Assembly: GCA_025716815.1 (NCBI GenBank)
Contig: JAIXMN010000005.1
Location: forward strand, 682,001 to 746,000
Source of the DNA: Dichotomocladium elegans
Lineage: Eukaryota; Mucoromycota; Mucoromycetes; Mucorales; Lichtheimiaceae
Direction of reading: 5' to 3'
DNA: 64,000 bases
A model generated the notes under the pieces. It was not told the origin of the DNA and searched no databases. It was given only the letters and a program-made list of their open reading frames with translations. Below are positions 1 to 12,173 of the stretch, piece after piece; position 1 is the first letter of the stretch; every line of letters begins with the position of its first letter. A program made the translations under genes and the position numbers.

Positions 1-210
1 ACTGCATTGCGATCAAAAAAAAAAAATGGTGAAAGAAATGGTTACGACGATGAGCTAAATTTGGCAAACCATCACCAAGATGAACTCAAAACACTTGCTT
101 GTTATGTTACTTGGCCTTCCCCCCTCCCTTTTCCCCTCCTTCTTATTGAAGTTTCCTTTTTCTTTATACGCCTTTACTCTGTATTTCGAGTGAAGCATAG
201 CCATGCGACA
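1..210. other. Upstream region of the first gene
   Basis: No convincing coding exon. Positions 110-175 are strongly pyrimidine-rich, like the leader or promoter stretches in front of other genes here (for example before the GATA factor). It probably holds the promoter and 5' UTR of the gene that starts at 211. Confidence 0.4.
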
Positions 211-2756
211 ATGAGCAAGGTACATGCCCATTAAACTGGGGAAGTGGGTAGATTGATCGTGAGACCAATTACCTCATGACCCCCTTCCTTGTCTATCCAG
301 CCGCCCCTACCCATAAGCAAGAGCACTACCACAGGTCCAACAATCAGTTCTAAGCTCAAGGAGAGTCCTTTTATTCCTCGTAGTCGGCTGGCCGATGCCA
401 AACTTCCACCGGTAGCTGCTGACAAAATGATTGACAGTCAGCGTGCGATTAAGTCTCCGGTCAGACGTGCCTCTGGGAGCACCAAAAGCAATAAAGAGCA
501 AAAAAAGAGTCTTCGTGCGTCGCTTCAGAAAATGGTCAATCCGAATAGCAGCGGTTCAACGAACCGCTGGAAAACGAAAACGACCAGCAAAAGTAACGAT
601 AAGCAAACCACTGTCGGCAGCACTACAAGAGAATTGCCCTCTTCATCCAACCGCCGCACATCACAGTCTAAAACAGCAGCAGCTACAGCCATTTGCGGTG
701 CCGTCGTCAATAAGAAAATGCCACGGCGGCCCTCGGTTCCTGCGCAACGGAATGCCGCCCCTGGATCAACTGCGGTCCCTGCTATTGACAGCGATGCACA
801 GACCCCCAAAGCACCGCGAAGACTAACGTGTTCAAGTACCACAACGAACACAAGTTCTGGACGGAGTATCAGCAGCTTCAGCGCCGATGGATCATCGATG
901 ACCAGCAATAGCAATGACGGCTGTTATCCTGAGGATAACGGGACTGTGAAGGATAGCGACATGCGTTTTAGCGCGGGTATCCCGAAACACGGCGTAGCAG
1001 CTGGGCTTGAGGCAGATGCATTAAACCAACACGGCCAAGTCAAGCTTGACTCTGCTGAAATGTCGTATCAATTGGCCTCAGCTCATGCCCAACTGGCTGC
1101 TGCGAAATTTAACACTGCACCGTCGATGAAGGTAGCCGAGGACTGGCAACGAGTAAGTCCTAAAACGAAAAACTGTTTCATGTTCATAGGCATAGACGTT
1201 GGTAATGAGCATGCATATATATATATATATATATATAACATACACGGATGCATTAGAAATTCGAGTGCTTGATAGCATCTGCCGACGCGGTACGTGGGCG
1301 GATTCTAATCGAGACAAATATCCAACGGTCTATTGCATCTGTCCTCAAACTCTCGACCGCTTCCGACACCCAAATGCTCAATGAGTTACACATGCGCTCA
1401 ACCCATGTTGATTCGCTCTGCCATGAGTTATACCTGACCCTTACCCATGCGTATGATTGGCGGATACGATATCTTCAACACCTTGCTGGGACACTGGCGC
1501 GAGCGCCACCAGCACCGATAACACCGACCGATCGTCCATCCAACTTCGATGATGTTATGACTTTTACAGAATGCGAACATGGCCTGACGCAAAAAACGTC
1601 TGAGCTTCGGTCCTTCAAAGCGAATGAAGCAGCGAGGAGCCACGAATGGAAGGCGCTCATTGAGGTGGAACGGTTACAGAGCGAGCTTTCGCAATTGCAT
1701 GCGCAGGTCGACCAACTGAAGCAGCGTGAACTTGATCAGCAACGCCACATCCAGGACCTTACACGGACGTTCCAGCTCCATGAAGCTGAGTTCGAGCTCG
1801 AGATCGTAACTTTGCGACAAGCACACGACGCCCATGCCAAACTCACAGCGGCCAAGGTTGGGTTGGAGGAAGCCCTCAAGGCAGCCCAGGTGCGCGAGAT
1901 AGAGAGTCTCGCCCGGCACATGGAGGCAACGGAACATCTTGAGCAACGGTATCAGGCCCTCGAGGCCGAGCTTAAGGAGCGCGAGATCAGGCCACTGCAA
2001 GAGGCGCTTGACCAGACACGACGAAGGGAAATGGAGCTTGTGACACAGCTTCAGCATCAACAACAACGTGAGGCTGATATTATTAGTGAGATTGAAGAGC
2101 ACGTGGAACGCATTCACACGCTCGAGACACAAGTAGAGCAGCTTCAGAAGCAGGTAACGAGGAACGCAGAAGAAAAAGCATTTCTGGAAGCTACGGCGGA
2201 GTTAATCGCGGAGGAAAAGAGCGCATCCGAGGAACAGCTGGAACAAGCCCTGGCGGCGACCTCGTGCGTTTCGTTGGACGACATGGTTAGCCAACTCCAG
2301 GTATTTGCATCGGCCCAGGAAGAATTTACTCGGCGTGAGGCTGCAATGATGCTCCAGCAGGCTAGTGTGGAGGCCGAACTCGGGTTGCTGCTCAAGGAAT
2401 ACGACCGATTGACGCGGAGCATCCACGACTCCCAGCTGGATCGCAGACACTATGAAAGCCAAATCCTGGTGCTTACGCAGGAGAAACAGGCGCTCGCTAA
2501 AGAAGTGATGGACTACAGAATTAAGCAGGGAATCGGATTGGATGGGCAAACGACGACGCTACGCAAAGAATTCCGACAGCTCATGGCCGCGGTCAAGGAA
2601 GAGCACGACGAGGCAATAAAGAAAGAAGTAGAACAGCGGCAGACGGTGGCTAATGAATTGCGTGATCTCAAGCACGACCTGGAGATGAAGTGCTGGGACA
2701 GAGTGAGCACAGGGGTGCAGACAGCCTTTGTAGCATATCCTGGCGTGGTGCAGTAA
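211..2756 (+). CDS. Coiled-coil protein of unknown function
   Basis: I do not recognise the family. The proposed model has exons 211-219, 301-1152 and 1266-2756, about 783 residues. The first exon would encode only Met-Ser-Lys, followed by an 81-nt intron with donor GTACAT and an acceptor at 299-300; this is the only in-frame ATG I found, because the long frame itself begins without one. The second intron (donor GTAAGT at 1153) carries an AT microsatellite; its acceptor could be at 1265 or 1313, both in phase. Residues about 1-290 are Ser/Thr/Lys/Arg-rich and look disordered. From about residue 340 to the end the chain is Glu/Gln/Leu/Lys-rich with heptad character, a long coiled coil. A cytoskeletal or scaffold role is possible but is only an inference. 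The reading frame is certain; the N-terminus is not. Confidence 0.6.
1213..1237. repeat. (AT)n microsatellite
   Basis: About 12 AT units lying inside the second intron of the coiled-coil gene (1153-1265). Confidence 0.9.
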
Positions 2757-3621
2757 TAACGGACCCCATCGAAGGAAAAAGAACATTTCAGCTATTTGTA
2801 CATTTTTAATTCGGAGTGATACAGTCCTAATATCGGCCTACCTGAGAAACGCGACTCATCTTCGCCCATTATGTGTAACACCGGAGTCACGGGAAACAAA
2901 GTTTGAGATGGACCCGTCTTTGCCTATATTAGCAGCTACCCGGTCTAACCGAAATTCTTATCTCCCATAAAGCTTGTTATCGCAACTTCATTGCTGATTT
3001 CTCCAACTTCGAAGCGTCCTATCGGCATCCACGAAATAAAATGCCCCTCTTATCGAGAAAACCAGCTGGCCAGGGAACATTGCAGGGAGGAGAGAATGGT
3101 CTAGAGTGAACGATATCAGGTACCGCCACCAACTCCCCCAGTTTGCGCTCATAATGGAGTGATAAACCACGTTATCATGATAAAAAAATTCAAGATCCGT
3201 TTGAGATAAAAAATAAGGTGAGTTATCATTGGCTGGCGATCAAATAATCACCCTTTGGCAAATCTCATAATGAGAACAATGAAAGCGAGAGATAATAGAG
3301 ATGATGAAGAGCAAAGAGAAAGGCGGATCGCGGAATCAGAGAAACAGGGTAAAGAAAGAGGAAGATAGGCTGGCAGAAGAAGAAAATGAGCTGCTGTTGT
3401 TTGGAACGTGTGCGGGGGAACCGTGTGAAAATTGAGTCTGATGATGTAATTTTATTGGCCGATAAAAAAGATCAATCGCAATCTTTGGGTGCAGGTGCCC
3501 TCCTTTTTTTTTTCTCCCTTTGTCTTTCTCTCTCTTTCGCTTATCAGCTGCAAACATCAAGATCTCTTTCCTATCTTTCCCCTCTTTATCCCTCCCACCC
3601 ATTTGTTGCCTTGTATCTTAT
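2757..3621. other. Intergenic region with GATA-factor leader
   Basis: No supported gene. The last ~120 bases (3505-3610) are a T/C-rich tract directly before the GATA-factor start, probably its promoter or 5' UTR. The rest (2760-3480) shows only short chance reading frames. Confidence 0.5.
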
Positions 3622-4623
3622 ATGATGGCTCTCTTGACCCAGTCACCATCGAAGTTAACGAAGCGACAGGAGTGTGTCCAATGCCGAGGATTGGTTGAAT
3701 CTGGCAACAGTCATTGCCAGTCGTGCCGCGATAAAGCAAACAGCAACACCACGGACGATAAGAAACAGCCTCAGGATGCCATCTGCGCGAATTGTTCCAC
3801 CACGACCACCCCGCTTTGGCGACGCGATGCGGCTGGCAAAACCATCTGCAATGCCTGCGGCCTGTACTACAAGCTTCACCACGTCCATCGACCAGCCACT
3901 ATGATGCGGACCGTGATCAAACGCCGAAAGCGATGCGCTAGCGACAAGAAGCCACCATCGCAAGAGTCCAAGCGTCGCAAGCAGCAACAACGGTCTTCCC
4001 CTGCACCATCCGATGTGGATCCAAAACATCATCATCATCAGCTCATGATGACGAGCGAGTCGGAGGATCAAGAGGCGGATTCGACCAACAGTAGCGTTGC
4101 TTCGTCTCCTCCATGGGTCCCACAATCCCCTTCGCCTTCGCCAAGTCTGATCTTGCCACCCATTCATCATGCTCATACCATCAATGATTCTCTTCTTCCA
4201 CCTCCACCACCGACGCAGCAGCTACAGCAGCAGCAGCTGTCTGCATTGCCTGCAACCCCCAACAGCGGCGATTACAAGGTGAACACTGTTTTGCCACCCC
4301 TGGTCTTTCACCCGACAACAACCGCTATTGCTGTTACCCCGTCCCACCTCTGCCACAAGTCCACAGACGATCTCAAGCAGCAGCGTCAGGAACTTCAGAA
4401 TAGAGTCTCCCGCCTCTCCGATCTCCTGTCTGAAACCGTGTCGATGCTCTCGAGAATCGACGATGCATTAGCCAATCCGTCCAAAAACCACTGTCCCTTG
4501 TGTCCTCCGGATCAGCATCAGGAACAAGAAATCGCTCGTTCTCTTTTGTCACTTGCAGCGGCCCCACAATCGTCAACACGACCTCAGCTGCCTCCTATCG
4601 CATTACCGGCGTTTCGTCCTTGA
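3622..4623 (+). CDS. GATA-type zinc-finger transcription factor
   Basis: Single-exon gene of 333 residues; the start is the first of two adjacent ATGs (3622, 3625), because the open frame upstream is T/C-rich leader with no family resemblance. A GATA finger spans residues 55-79 with spacing C-X2-C-X17-C-X2-C, including TPLWRR and CNACGLYYK, followed by a basic tail (IKRRKR) that contacts DNA in this family. The 17-residue loop is the common fungal type seen in nitrogen- and iron-response regulators. Before it, residues 18-35 hold a second C-X2-C-X10-C-X2-C set that may bind zinc but is not a GATA finger. The middle is Ser/Pro/Gln/His-rich, and residues about 250-290 form a short leucine-heptad coiled coil that may dimerise. 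It is expected to act in the nucleus on GATA sites; the regulated pathway cannot be read from the sequence. Confidence 0.88.
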   Translation: MMALLTQSPSKLTKRQECVQCRGLVESGNSHCQSCRDKANSNTTDDKKQPQDAICANCSTTTTPLWRRDAAGKTICNACGLYYKLHHVHRPATMMRTVIKRRKRCASDKKPPSQESKRRKQQQRSSPAPSDVDPKHHHHQLMMTSESEDQEADSTNSSVASSPPWVPQSPSPSPSLILPPIHHAHTINDSLLPPPPPTQQLQQQQLSALPATPNSGDYKVNTVLPPLVFHPTTTAIAVTPSHLCHKSTDDLKQQRQELQNRVSRLSDLLSETVSMLSRIDDALANPSKNHCPLCPPDQHQEQEIARSLLSLAAAPQSSTRPQLPPIALPAFRP

Positions 4624-5389
4624 TCCCCAATCATCTTCTCTCACTTAGTCTCACGCGCGCTCCTGCCTGCGACCCCCTCTCCTTTGTCCATCGCTATCGT
4701 TTCTTTCATAACTTACTTGCATACGCAGCATCATGATGTATATTCCCCTCTCTTCCCTCTCTTTTTTCTTTCTCATCCAGCACGCACACATCCTGTCAAA
4801 AAAGAACCTCTCTGCCCCATAGTTGCTTACGAAAATTTCTACCCTTCATCTTTTGTTGTTGTAAAACTTTTTTTCTGATTGTTCATATTGATTATCATAT
4901 ACTATGTTTTTCTTTTTCTCCTTTTCATACCCATCTCCCTCTCATCCTCTCAATTTTCCTTCCTTTACTCGCGCTTGCAAAACCCACCCGGGTCTAGTCT
5001 CGCGAGTAGAGAAAAAAAAAATCCATCAAATTAAATTCTGGCTGATACGTACTAGCAGCTATGCATTATTATTCATGTACTACTACTTCTTACACACCCA
5101 CCCACCCACATGTATGTATGCATGAATGGATAATATGTCATACAAATAGACTATGTGCGCAAAAGTTAAATGAAGTTAGAAGAAGAGAAAAAGATCCTCA
5201 GTATCATATTGCCATATGGTTATAACGGTTTCGTTCTTGCATGAGAGAGAAAATAAATCAGTAATAATAGAAGCATATAGTAGGTAAGTTAAGGTGAGCG
5301 AGTGAGAGACAATATATATAAAAGGGAGTATGTAAGAATATGAGCATTCGAATGGAACGGGTTGAATGGAGACAAGAATGATATACCGC
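4624..5389. other. Tail-to-tail intergenic region
   Basis: Lies between the ends of the GATA gene (+) and the Myb gene (-). T-rich and low-complexity, presumably two 3' UTRs. No gene seen. Confidence 0.5.
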
Positions 5390-7071
5390 TTAGAGTGATG
5401 AGAGAAAGGACGTGAAGAGGGGATCTTGTTGGGAAAGGTCGACGATCTGTTGCGAAGCCGTTGTTGTCGAGGCATTAAAGGGATCCAACATTAAGCTGTT
5501 CATGAGGTGAAAGGCGTTATCGAGCGCAATGGACGGCGACGCATCGGTTGGTAGATCAAGCGCATCGGGTTCAGTCGATGACGAAGAGCAGGTGGAGCGT
5601 TCGCTGTCATCACCTCCACCGCTGCTACTGCTACTGCTACTGCTACTGCTACTGCTACTGTTACTCGTAGAAATGGACTTTGCAGAACCCGTGCTAAGGC
5701 TTGAACCCTTTTCTTCCTTCGACTTGATCTGCATCCAGCGCGTCCTGCACTGGCGCTGCGTTCGACCGGGGACGGTCTCAGCAATGCGTATCCAACACCG
5801 GCCAAGTTTCTCAACGCCTGCGCGGAGTAGCGCATCCTCGTCCTCGCTCCATTTCCCCTTCCGTACGGTCGGGTCCAGAGCCTCTGTCCAGCGTGCCTGA
5901 CACTGGATACCGGTACGGTTCGGGATCCGCTCTGCGATGCGATTCCACGGAATCGGCTGGAAACCGCCCTCACCGTCCGGGATACCAGAGAACTCCATGA
6001 ACGCATACCGTAGCACTGCATCCTCGTGCTCCGTCCATCGTCCCTTGTGGATGTTGGGGCTAACATAACAGAAACCGGGAGATAAATTAGGTCGCTAAGT
6101 GTTGGGTGGTGGCGCGGGGGCGTACACAACTCACTTTAGAGCACCTAGCCATCGTGTCGAACACTGCATCGGCGTCCGATTCGGGACATGCGAGGCAATC
6201 AGCGACCATTTGTGCGGCCCGTGAAGCGCAACGGCCTGGCGGAGCAGGTCGTCCTCCTCGGGCGTCCAGCGCGTGTACGTAGACGATTTTCGATGCGACC
6301 GCTTGATGCGGGCAGCCGCAGCCGCAGCCGCAGCCGCAGCTGCCGCAGTGGCCGTATGCTGGACAAACGACTTGCGCATCATCGGCGCCGAGCGCGGTGG
6401 CTGCTGGATATCGCGCATCTTGAACTGCTGCGATCGCGTGGGGGATGGTGTCGCCTATGTGGGGGCCCATGTTATACATATCATTTGCTGCACATCTTCT
6501 CCCGCCTATTATTTTGCCCATACCGGTGGAGGAAGATAGTGCAACGTGTGCATGTTGTAATGGGGATAGTAGTGGCTGCTAGGTGTTGTCGGACCATGGC
6601 GATGCTGCCAGTCGGGGTCGACCCATCCATTGTCTTGAGCATCTGGAATGGCGATGGACGGCGGAGCGGCGGATGCTGGCTGTATCGACGAAGACGGGAA
6701 GAAGAAAGGATCTTGCTATTTATGTTCAAACAAAAAAAAAGGGGGGGGGGAGGAGGAAGGATGAGATTCGAAAACGGCGGGTAGGGTTCCTTTTTCTTTT
6801 TACCACCACAGGCTGCGAATGAGACCGTTGCTTCTGTTGCTCGAGGTGAAACAGGTCTTGATATAGTCGTTGCTAACGATCTGTCCATGTCAGCATCCAA
6901 ATGCCCCTTTATTTCCGGATCCCTTATGCTCCTTCCCCCCCCACCCCACACACACGCGCACACCCCGCAACAACTCTGGTTTGACAACAGCACTCATACC
7001 TCGCCGGCGATAAACGCGTCCCATGACTCTAGAGAGCCATCGGGTGCAGTGCTCGTGAAAGGGTAAGCCAT
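5390..7071 (-). CDS. Three-repeat (R1R2R3) Myb DNA-binding protein
   Basis: Reconstructed five-exon gene of 440 residues. Exons in transcription order are 7071-7000, 6872-6804, 6715-6524, 6454-6135 and 6059-5390; every junction keeps phase and uses GT-AG. The N-terminal third is Gln/Pro/His-rich, then comes a run of about 12 alanines, then three Myb repeats at roughly residues 169-335. Each repeat starts from a conserved Trp (RWTPEEDD, GRWTEHED, GKWSEDED) and ends in a recognition helix with CxxRW (QCSTRW, QCQARW, QCRTRW). Repeat 2 is longer than normal because of an extra Gly-rich loop (SGIPDGEGG). The C-terminal part has a serine run and an acidic, hydrophobic tail that could activate transcription. 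This is a nuclear sequence-specific regulator of the c-Myb/BAS1 style; targets are unknown. The Myb exons are very secure; exons 1-3 rest on splice signals and phase. Confidence 0.85.
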
Positions 7072-7401
7072 ATGGAAGAAAAGCAAGACGATCAATCTTC
7101 TTGCTCCTGCTCGCAATTATGAAAAGAACGAGGATTTGGCTCAACGATGATGGGTGGAATATGGAGGGAAAAAAAAGATTACGGAGGTTTTTTCGCTTCT
7201 CTTCTCTGAAGAATGATGAAGGAACAAAAAAGCGATCACATTTCTTTAGGGGGTTGCGTCTGTGTTCTGATTTGGTTTGATACTAAGAAGTAATAAATTA
7301 GGATTTGTTTTTATAAATATCATGTAAATAAATGCGTGCGTGTGTGCGTGCGTGTGTGCGTGCGTGCGTGCGCCCGCGTGCCTTTTCTTTGCTCTACAAC
7401 T
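7072..7401. other. Intergenic region with GTGC-rich microsatellite
   Basis: Between the Myb start and the PIK1 stop. Positions 7333-7377 are a degenerate GTGCGT/GTGTGC tandem repeat downstream of PIK1. The Myb promoter must lie here. No gene seen. Confidence 0.5.
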
Positions 7402-10400
7402 TTAAAGAATTCCCTATATTGCATGCCCTTGCTCAGCACTTTTTTCTGTTCCTCTCTTTTTCCTTTTATTTTCTTCGCCCACCCACTTACCTGGGAGTAA
7501 TACTGAAATGCATCATAAAGGCGCGTAAACACATTGCCACAGCTGCTCATGATCATCTTCTCCACAAAATCCTCTGCTTGTGGCTCTGTCAACTGCAGGT
7601 GAAATCGATCACGGAGCTGTTGCATCGTCAGCTCTCCATTCTGGAAGCAAGGTAGCTTGCTGTCTGTGCACATCATCTCAACAAGCAGGACAATATTCTC
7701 ACTGTGTTTCCGCACCGCCAGGAACGCTGCCTTCATCAGCGCTTTATACTCTGCAAATTTTTCGCCGTGGATGCCTCCCAGCAAGTCAATGTACTCTTGC
7801 GGGAGCTTGAACGGTGCCATTTCAAAACCGACAGAGCCAGGCGAATTGGAGAGGAAGAACCCAAAGTCGATATCTGCATCATCCATCCATGGTCAGTGTC
7901 CGGCCATCTCCGAACTCGATGTGGATATATACTTACGGATCAGATGACCCTCATTGTCGATTAAGATATTGCCGTTATGTCGATCCTTGATCTGCAATAT
8001 ATAACATGCGATCGAATATCCTGCTAAACTTCTCATAAACGCGTCCTGCGCCTTTATGTACTCATCCGACGTAGGCAGTCCGAATTGCTATGGCATTCTG
8101 GATCAGCGCCATCTTCATTGATCCTCTCCTTTGTTCCTTACCCGTTCGAAATGTTCCTTAAGCGTGTATATATTCCCGTTTGTATTCCATCCTCGCGTGT
8201 ATGCCTCTTTCTTGATGGAATGGATCGAAATCGCGTTGCGTATCGTCTCGATCAATCCGGAGCTGTCAGATGTAACAAGCACTCGGAAACTTTGCCGATG
8301 CATTTTAGTTACATGCATCACCTTCTTTCGGCAGTATAGCGACTTACTATTTCATCCACACGTCCACATTGGTGTCTTCCCAGATTCTCTGCATTTCTCG
8401 AATAAGCTGCACCGCAAATTGCTCTTGTCGCAGATCCGACCCCTGTTTCACAATCACTGACAGCAATCGCCAGTTTGGCAGATGGCCATATGGAGACGAT
8501 GCCTTGATCCGTGCCTTTTTCGTGTTCCAGTCCTCAGAGAATACCGCAGCTATGGGGCAACATGAGAAAAAATCTCTTCCTTTCTCTCTCTCTTCCCACG
8601 GTGATTGTCATTACCGCTAGGATCATCTTTGTTCACCACCCATGCAACCAGCTGCTCATCTTCAATCATATCATTGCTGCCAGTGCGCGTTCCTTGCAAT
8701 GTACTGCTAGCACGGCCGCTTCGCATCATCGCCATACGCTGTTCCTCCAGCGCCATCATTTCCTTGATGATCCGTTGACGGATCTCTTCGGTGTTCTGCC
8801 GTGATCGAGCAGATACACTGCTTTGGCGCCCAGTCACTGGATGAGCCGTGTGTATATTCTGTTGCAATTGTGCAAGCATAATGGCTGCCGTACGCATGCG
8901 GTCTGCATAATCGCCAGCGTCCATGTGATCCGCAGAACTGCGGTTGTCCTCATGTTTCCATGATTCAGAAGTAATAGAAGCATCAGCAGCAGCACTCTTT
9001 GTAGTAGCAGTAATAGTGGTAACAGTTGTAGTAGTAGTAGTAGTAGTAGTAGAATTAGCAGCGGTTGATATACACTGAGAATACTGCTGCTGGTATGGTT
9101 CTTCTTCTTCCACAGACGATTTGGGGTCATCTTGACCAAGTCCGACGTCAGACAACGCCCGGTGAGCTGACACTGGACTGCTGAGAGAGCTGCCGTGTTC
9201 GCCAATATCTATTGTTTCTTTTTCCGGCGATCGCGGGTTTGAGGATGGTGACGCGGTGTTCGGATTCGGTCGTCTGTTCTTGCGCTTTGCCAGCCGTCGT
9301 TTACGAGATAATAATGCAAAGTAGTCGTCATCAAAACTGAGGTCGTTGTCAAGGACTTCAATCATCAACAAATACGGAGCCTAAGTACCAAGCCGAGAAA
9401 CGCATCTCCCTTTTTTATAAGCAAAAGGAATGATAGCCAGCGAAAAAAATCTGTGCGTGATATCCTTACCCGCTCGGCTGAATTGAGCACCACAGCATCG
9501 GAGGGACTTATCCGGACCACGCGATGATGGTGCGGTTTTTCCGCTGTTGCCGGACACCACAGTGGAATGCATATCTCCGCAGGCAGGTTATGGTTGAGCA
9601 AGGTGAGTTCAGCATTCAGCGCACTGGTCCTTGCCTGTCTGGGCACGATCACAAGGCGAGTTGCAATGTCAACAAGGGCAAGCAAAAATTGCATTTCTGA
9701 TCGAAAGTAGTTGGAACGGAGAAGCGATCTCCGGTGATCGTGGCTCAGCTGTGACAATGCAGAATACTCTTCTTCGTCCGACTTGTCCGACCCTCCGTCT
9801 TCTTCACCCGAAGACAGGCATGCCGGGGCTGTTGAAATGGTAGGAACAAGGGATACCCGTTTTTTCCGGAGCTTTGGGATCGTTTCCTCAGACGACTCGG
9901 AAAAACGAGAGATGGCGGGCGAGTTAGGTGCCGAATTGGTCGGCACAGATGACTGGCCCATGGCAGCCAGCTTCGGATCGTACACGGCTGACAAGGTCAG
10001 CTTGGAAGGAACTGCAGACTGATAGCTCGTGGGTCGGATTTTACGGTTCAATTTTTGATGTGCACTTTTGATATATCGCGATACTGAAAATGCCTTGCCC
10101 CGGTGAAGATCCTCAAGGGAAGGTGAGCTTGCAAAGTGACTTAGATAGGACGATCTCCGGCGAGCACTCGACAAGTCAGGTTGTGAAATGGACTGGTACG
10201 GTGAATCGTGTTTGAGGTGACTGTAGTGTGATATTGACGAAGACGCAGTATCAGATGCGTTACTCGCAGCAATCGAGTCGTCGAGTGGTAGAGTAGTTGA
10301 TGATGACGAAGGTGGCGCACCGCTCATGGTGTTCCGCCGAGCGAGCGTAAACGTATCGGGTGGGCCGACACTTAACACCCGTGATCTCCGGCCTTGCGCG

Positions 10401-11113
10401 ATTGCGATGTCGCCAGCAGGCCGAGTCATGAGCGGTTGACCGATACCAGCAAGGATGGCACCCATACCGACCAAGGCAGGCATGACGTTTTCACGCACTC
10501 GATGAGTTGACATGCCCCGCTCTAGCGCTGCTGTTACATCTGCGATTTCTGCATCGGACGTGTGCCCGTCAGAAAACACAATTGCCTGACACTTGTTCAA
10601 CACACGTTTGCATAGCTCGAAGGACGGGCTCATGGGAGTTGCCGACAGATCGGATAAATATGCCTGTAAATACCAAAGACTCTGTATGACAAGCCGGGAT
10701 AAGCAATCCATTTTCTTCTCCAATCCCCAGCACTCATCCGTTGGTCCTTGCCATAATAGCCATATGCGTAGACTTCTCGCACATCTCCACAAGGAAATGT
10801 TCGAGTGCAACCGATTCCGTTGGACGGCTGATTAGAAGATGCCTGGTATATTACAGCATAGCAGCCATGTTCATAATCAAAACAAAAAGAAGCTTAGGCG
10901 GAATACGCAGTAAAGGATGCCGCCGTTATCTAGAGTGACTTACATGAGTTGTGGCAAGAAGAACTCAATTTCAGAGATGGGGAACTTTTTGAGTTCTCTG
11001 CAGAGGTAGTGCTGAATGCCAACATTATCCGGATATCGAAAGAGGTATGAGACAGCGATCCAGGAGTTGAAAAACTCGGAGGTGAAGAGACGCAAGAGCA
11101 AAGCGTTCGACAT
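7402..11113 (-). CDS. PIK1: Phosphatidylinositol 4-kinase (PI4K type III beta, Pik1)
   Basis: Makes phosphatidylinositol 4-phosphate, mainly at the Golgi and nucleus in fungi, for secretion and signalling. Nine exons: 11113-10944, 10842-10752, 10681-9470, 9380-8615, 8549-8348, 8289-8142, 8087-7937, 7873-7491 and 7413-7402, giving 1044 residues. The N-terminus carries the helical lipid-kinase-unique region (for example VALEHFLVEMCEKSTHMAI). The middle is long, Ser-rich and disordered. The catalytic domain fills the last ~300 residues: PYLLMIEVLD, the catalytic loop KDRHNGNIL and the metal motif HIDFGFFLS, all intact. The final exon codes only Gly-Ile-Leu-stop. Intron 2 has a GC donor (GCAAGG at 10751); the unspliced frame hits a stop a few codons later, so this intron is needed. 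The family call is certain. Confidence 0.93.
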
Positions 11114-12173
11114 TGTTCCAATTCAGACCATAAAGCAGATCGAAGGACGGGTTCTATGAAGACAAGAGAACGTAAGCGGAAGAAGCGTTTGGAATAACTA
11201 GACGATTTTTGGAACGGAGGAGATCAGGGCAGATTGATTCTTGGATGCTGCCAAGCGAAGAAGAAGAAAACAAAAAGGGGTCAAGCTGGCTAATCCAGTT
11301 ACCTAATGCCAAGGAGAGTTACGGGCCGGTTTGCCGTGGCGTTCGCGGAACGAGTTCGGATGAACGCAAATGGAGTTGAAAAAAAAGGGAAGGAAAAGAG
11401 ACCGACCGAACAAAAGCGTATTGGTGAGGGAGGAGTATTGTACAACGCACGCACACAGACACAGACACAGACACAGACAGACTCTGAATACGAAAATGAA
11501 CCATTAGGCGGGGCTGCAATTCAATGTTTTGGCGCCAAAAGAGCCCAAAAAGACAGATAGAGTAATCGCATATCACGCAGATGCACAGACCATAACAGCT
11601 GAGGAAAATAAGGGGCGGGGGGAGGGGAATGGCCATTGTGTAGGCCGATAGATGAGAGGAAAGTCCTGTTCATGTGATGCGACTTGTTTATTCCAGCGAA
11701 AAAGGTAAATGTACTGTCCAACCTGAGAATACGCATACTCGGCTGCTTTGATGTTCAAACATAACTTACCACTGGTGAAGGATGCGAGTAAGCCATCTTT
11801 GTACTGATGAACTGCTGGTAAGTATCTCTTTAGTTCGATACAGCATTCACCAAAGATTTGCTTCTATTTCCCCGCAAGCCAAGCTTCGTTTCATCCGAAC
11901 GCTTATGGCCCACCGTTAAGATCTGGCTCTACGTTGCCAGATTGTATTTTCATCACAACACCACCGGAAGCCATGGAAATGAGTGGGTCTGACAAACCGA
12001 CGGTGCTGGATACCCTTCAATGACAGAGACCTCGCCTTCTCAACAGTAAACCAGGCCACATATCGCCGGCTGTCTAACACGCTTTAAAGCGTTTACCCAA
12101 ACTCCGAGCCAAAATTTCAAAATGAATGAACTGGCACTGTCAAAAAAAAAAGCGACTTCCCTTGTTTATCGCG
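11114..12173. other. Divergent intergenic region PIK1 / PARS2
   Basis: About 1 kb between two divergently transcribed genes. It contains a CACAGA-type tandem repeat at 11452-11480 and several splice-like signals on the minus strand (for example around 11160 and 11770) that could belong to a 5'-UTR intron of PIK1. No coding gene supported. Confidence 0.4.

Noticed and set aside
6087..6521. 144-codon minus-strand frame with Gly/Cys repeats
   Set aside because: It is the Ala-run exon of the Myb gene read in another frame.
8550..9371. Long minus-strand frame as a separate gene
   Set aside because: It is exon 4 of PIK1 (PYLLMIEVLD onward), joined in phase on both sides.
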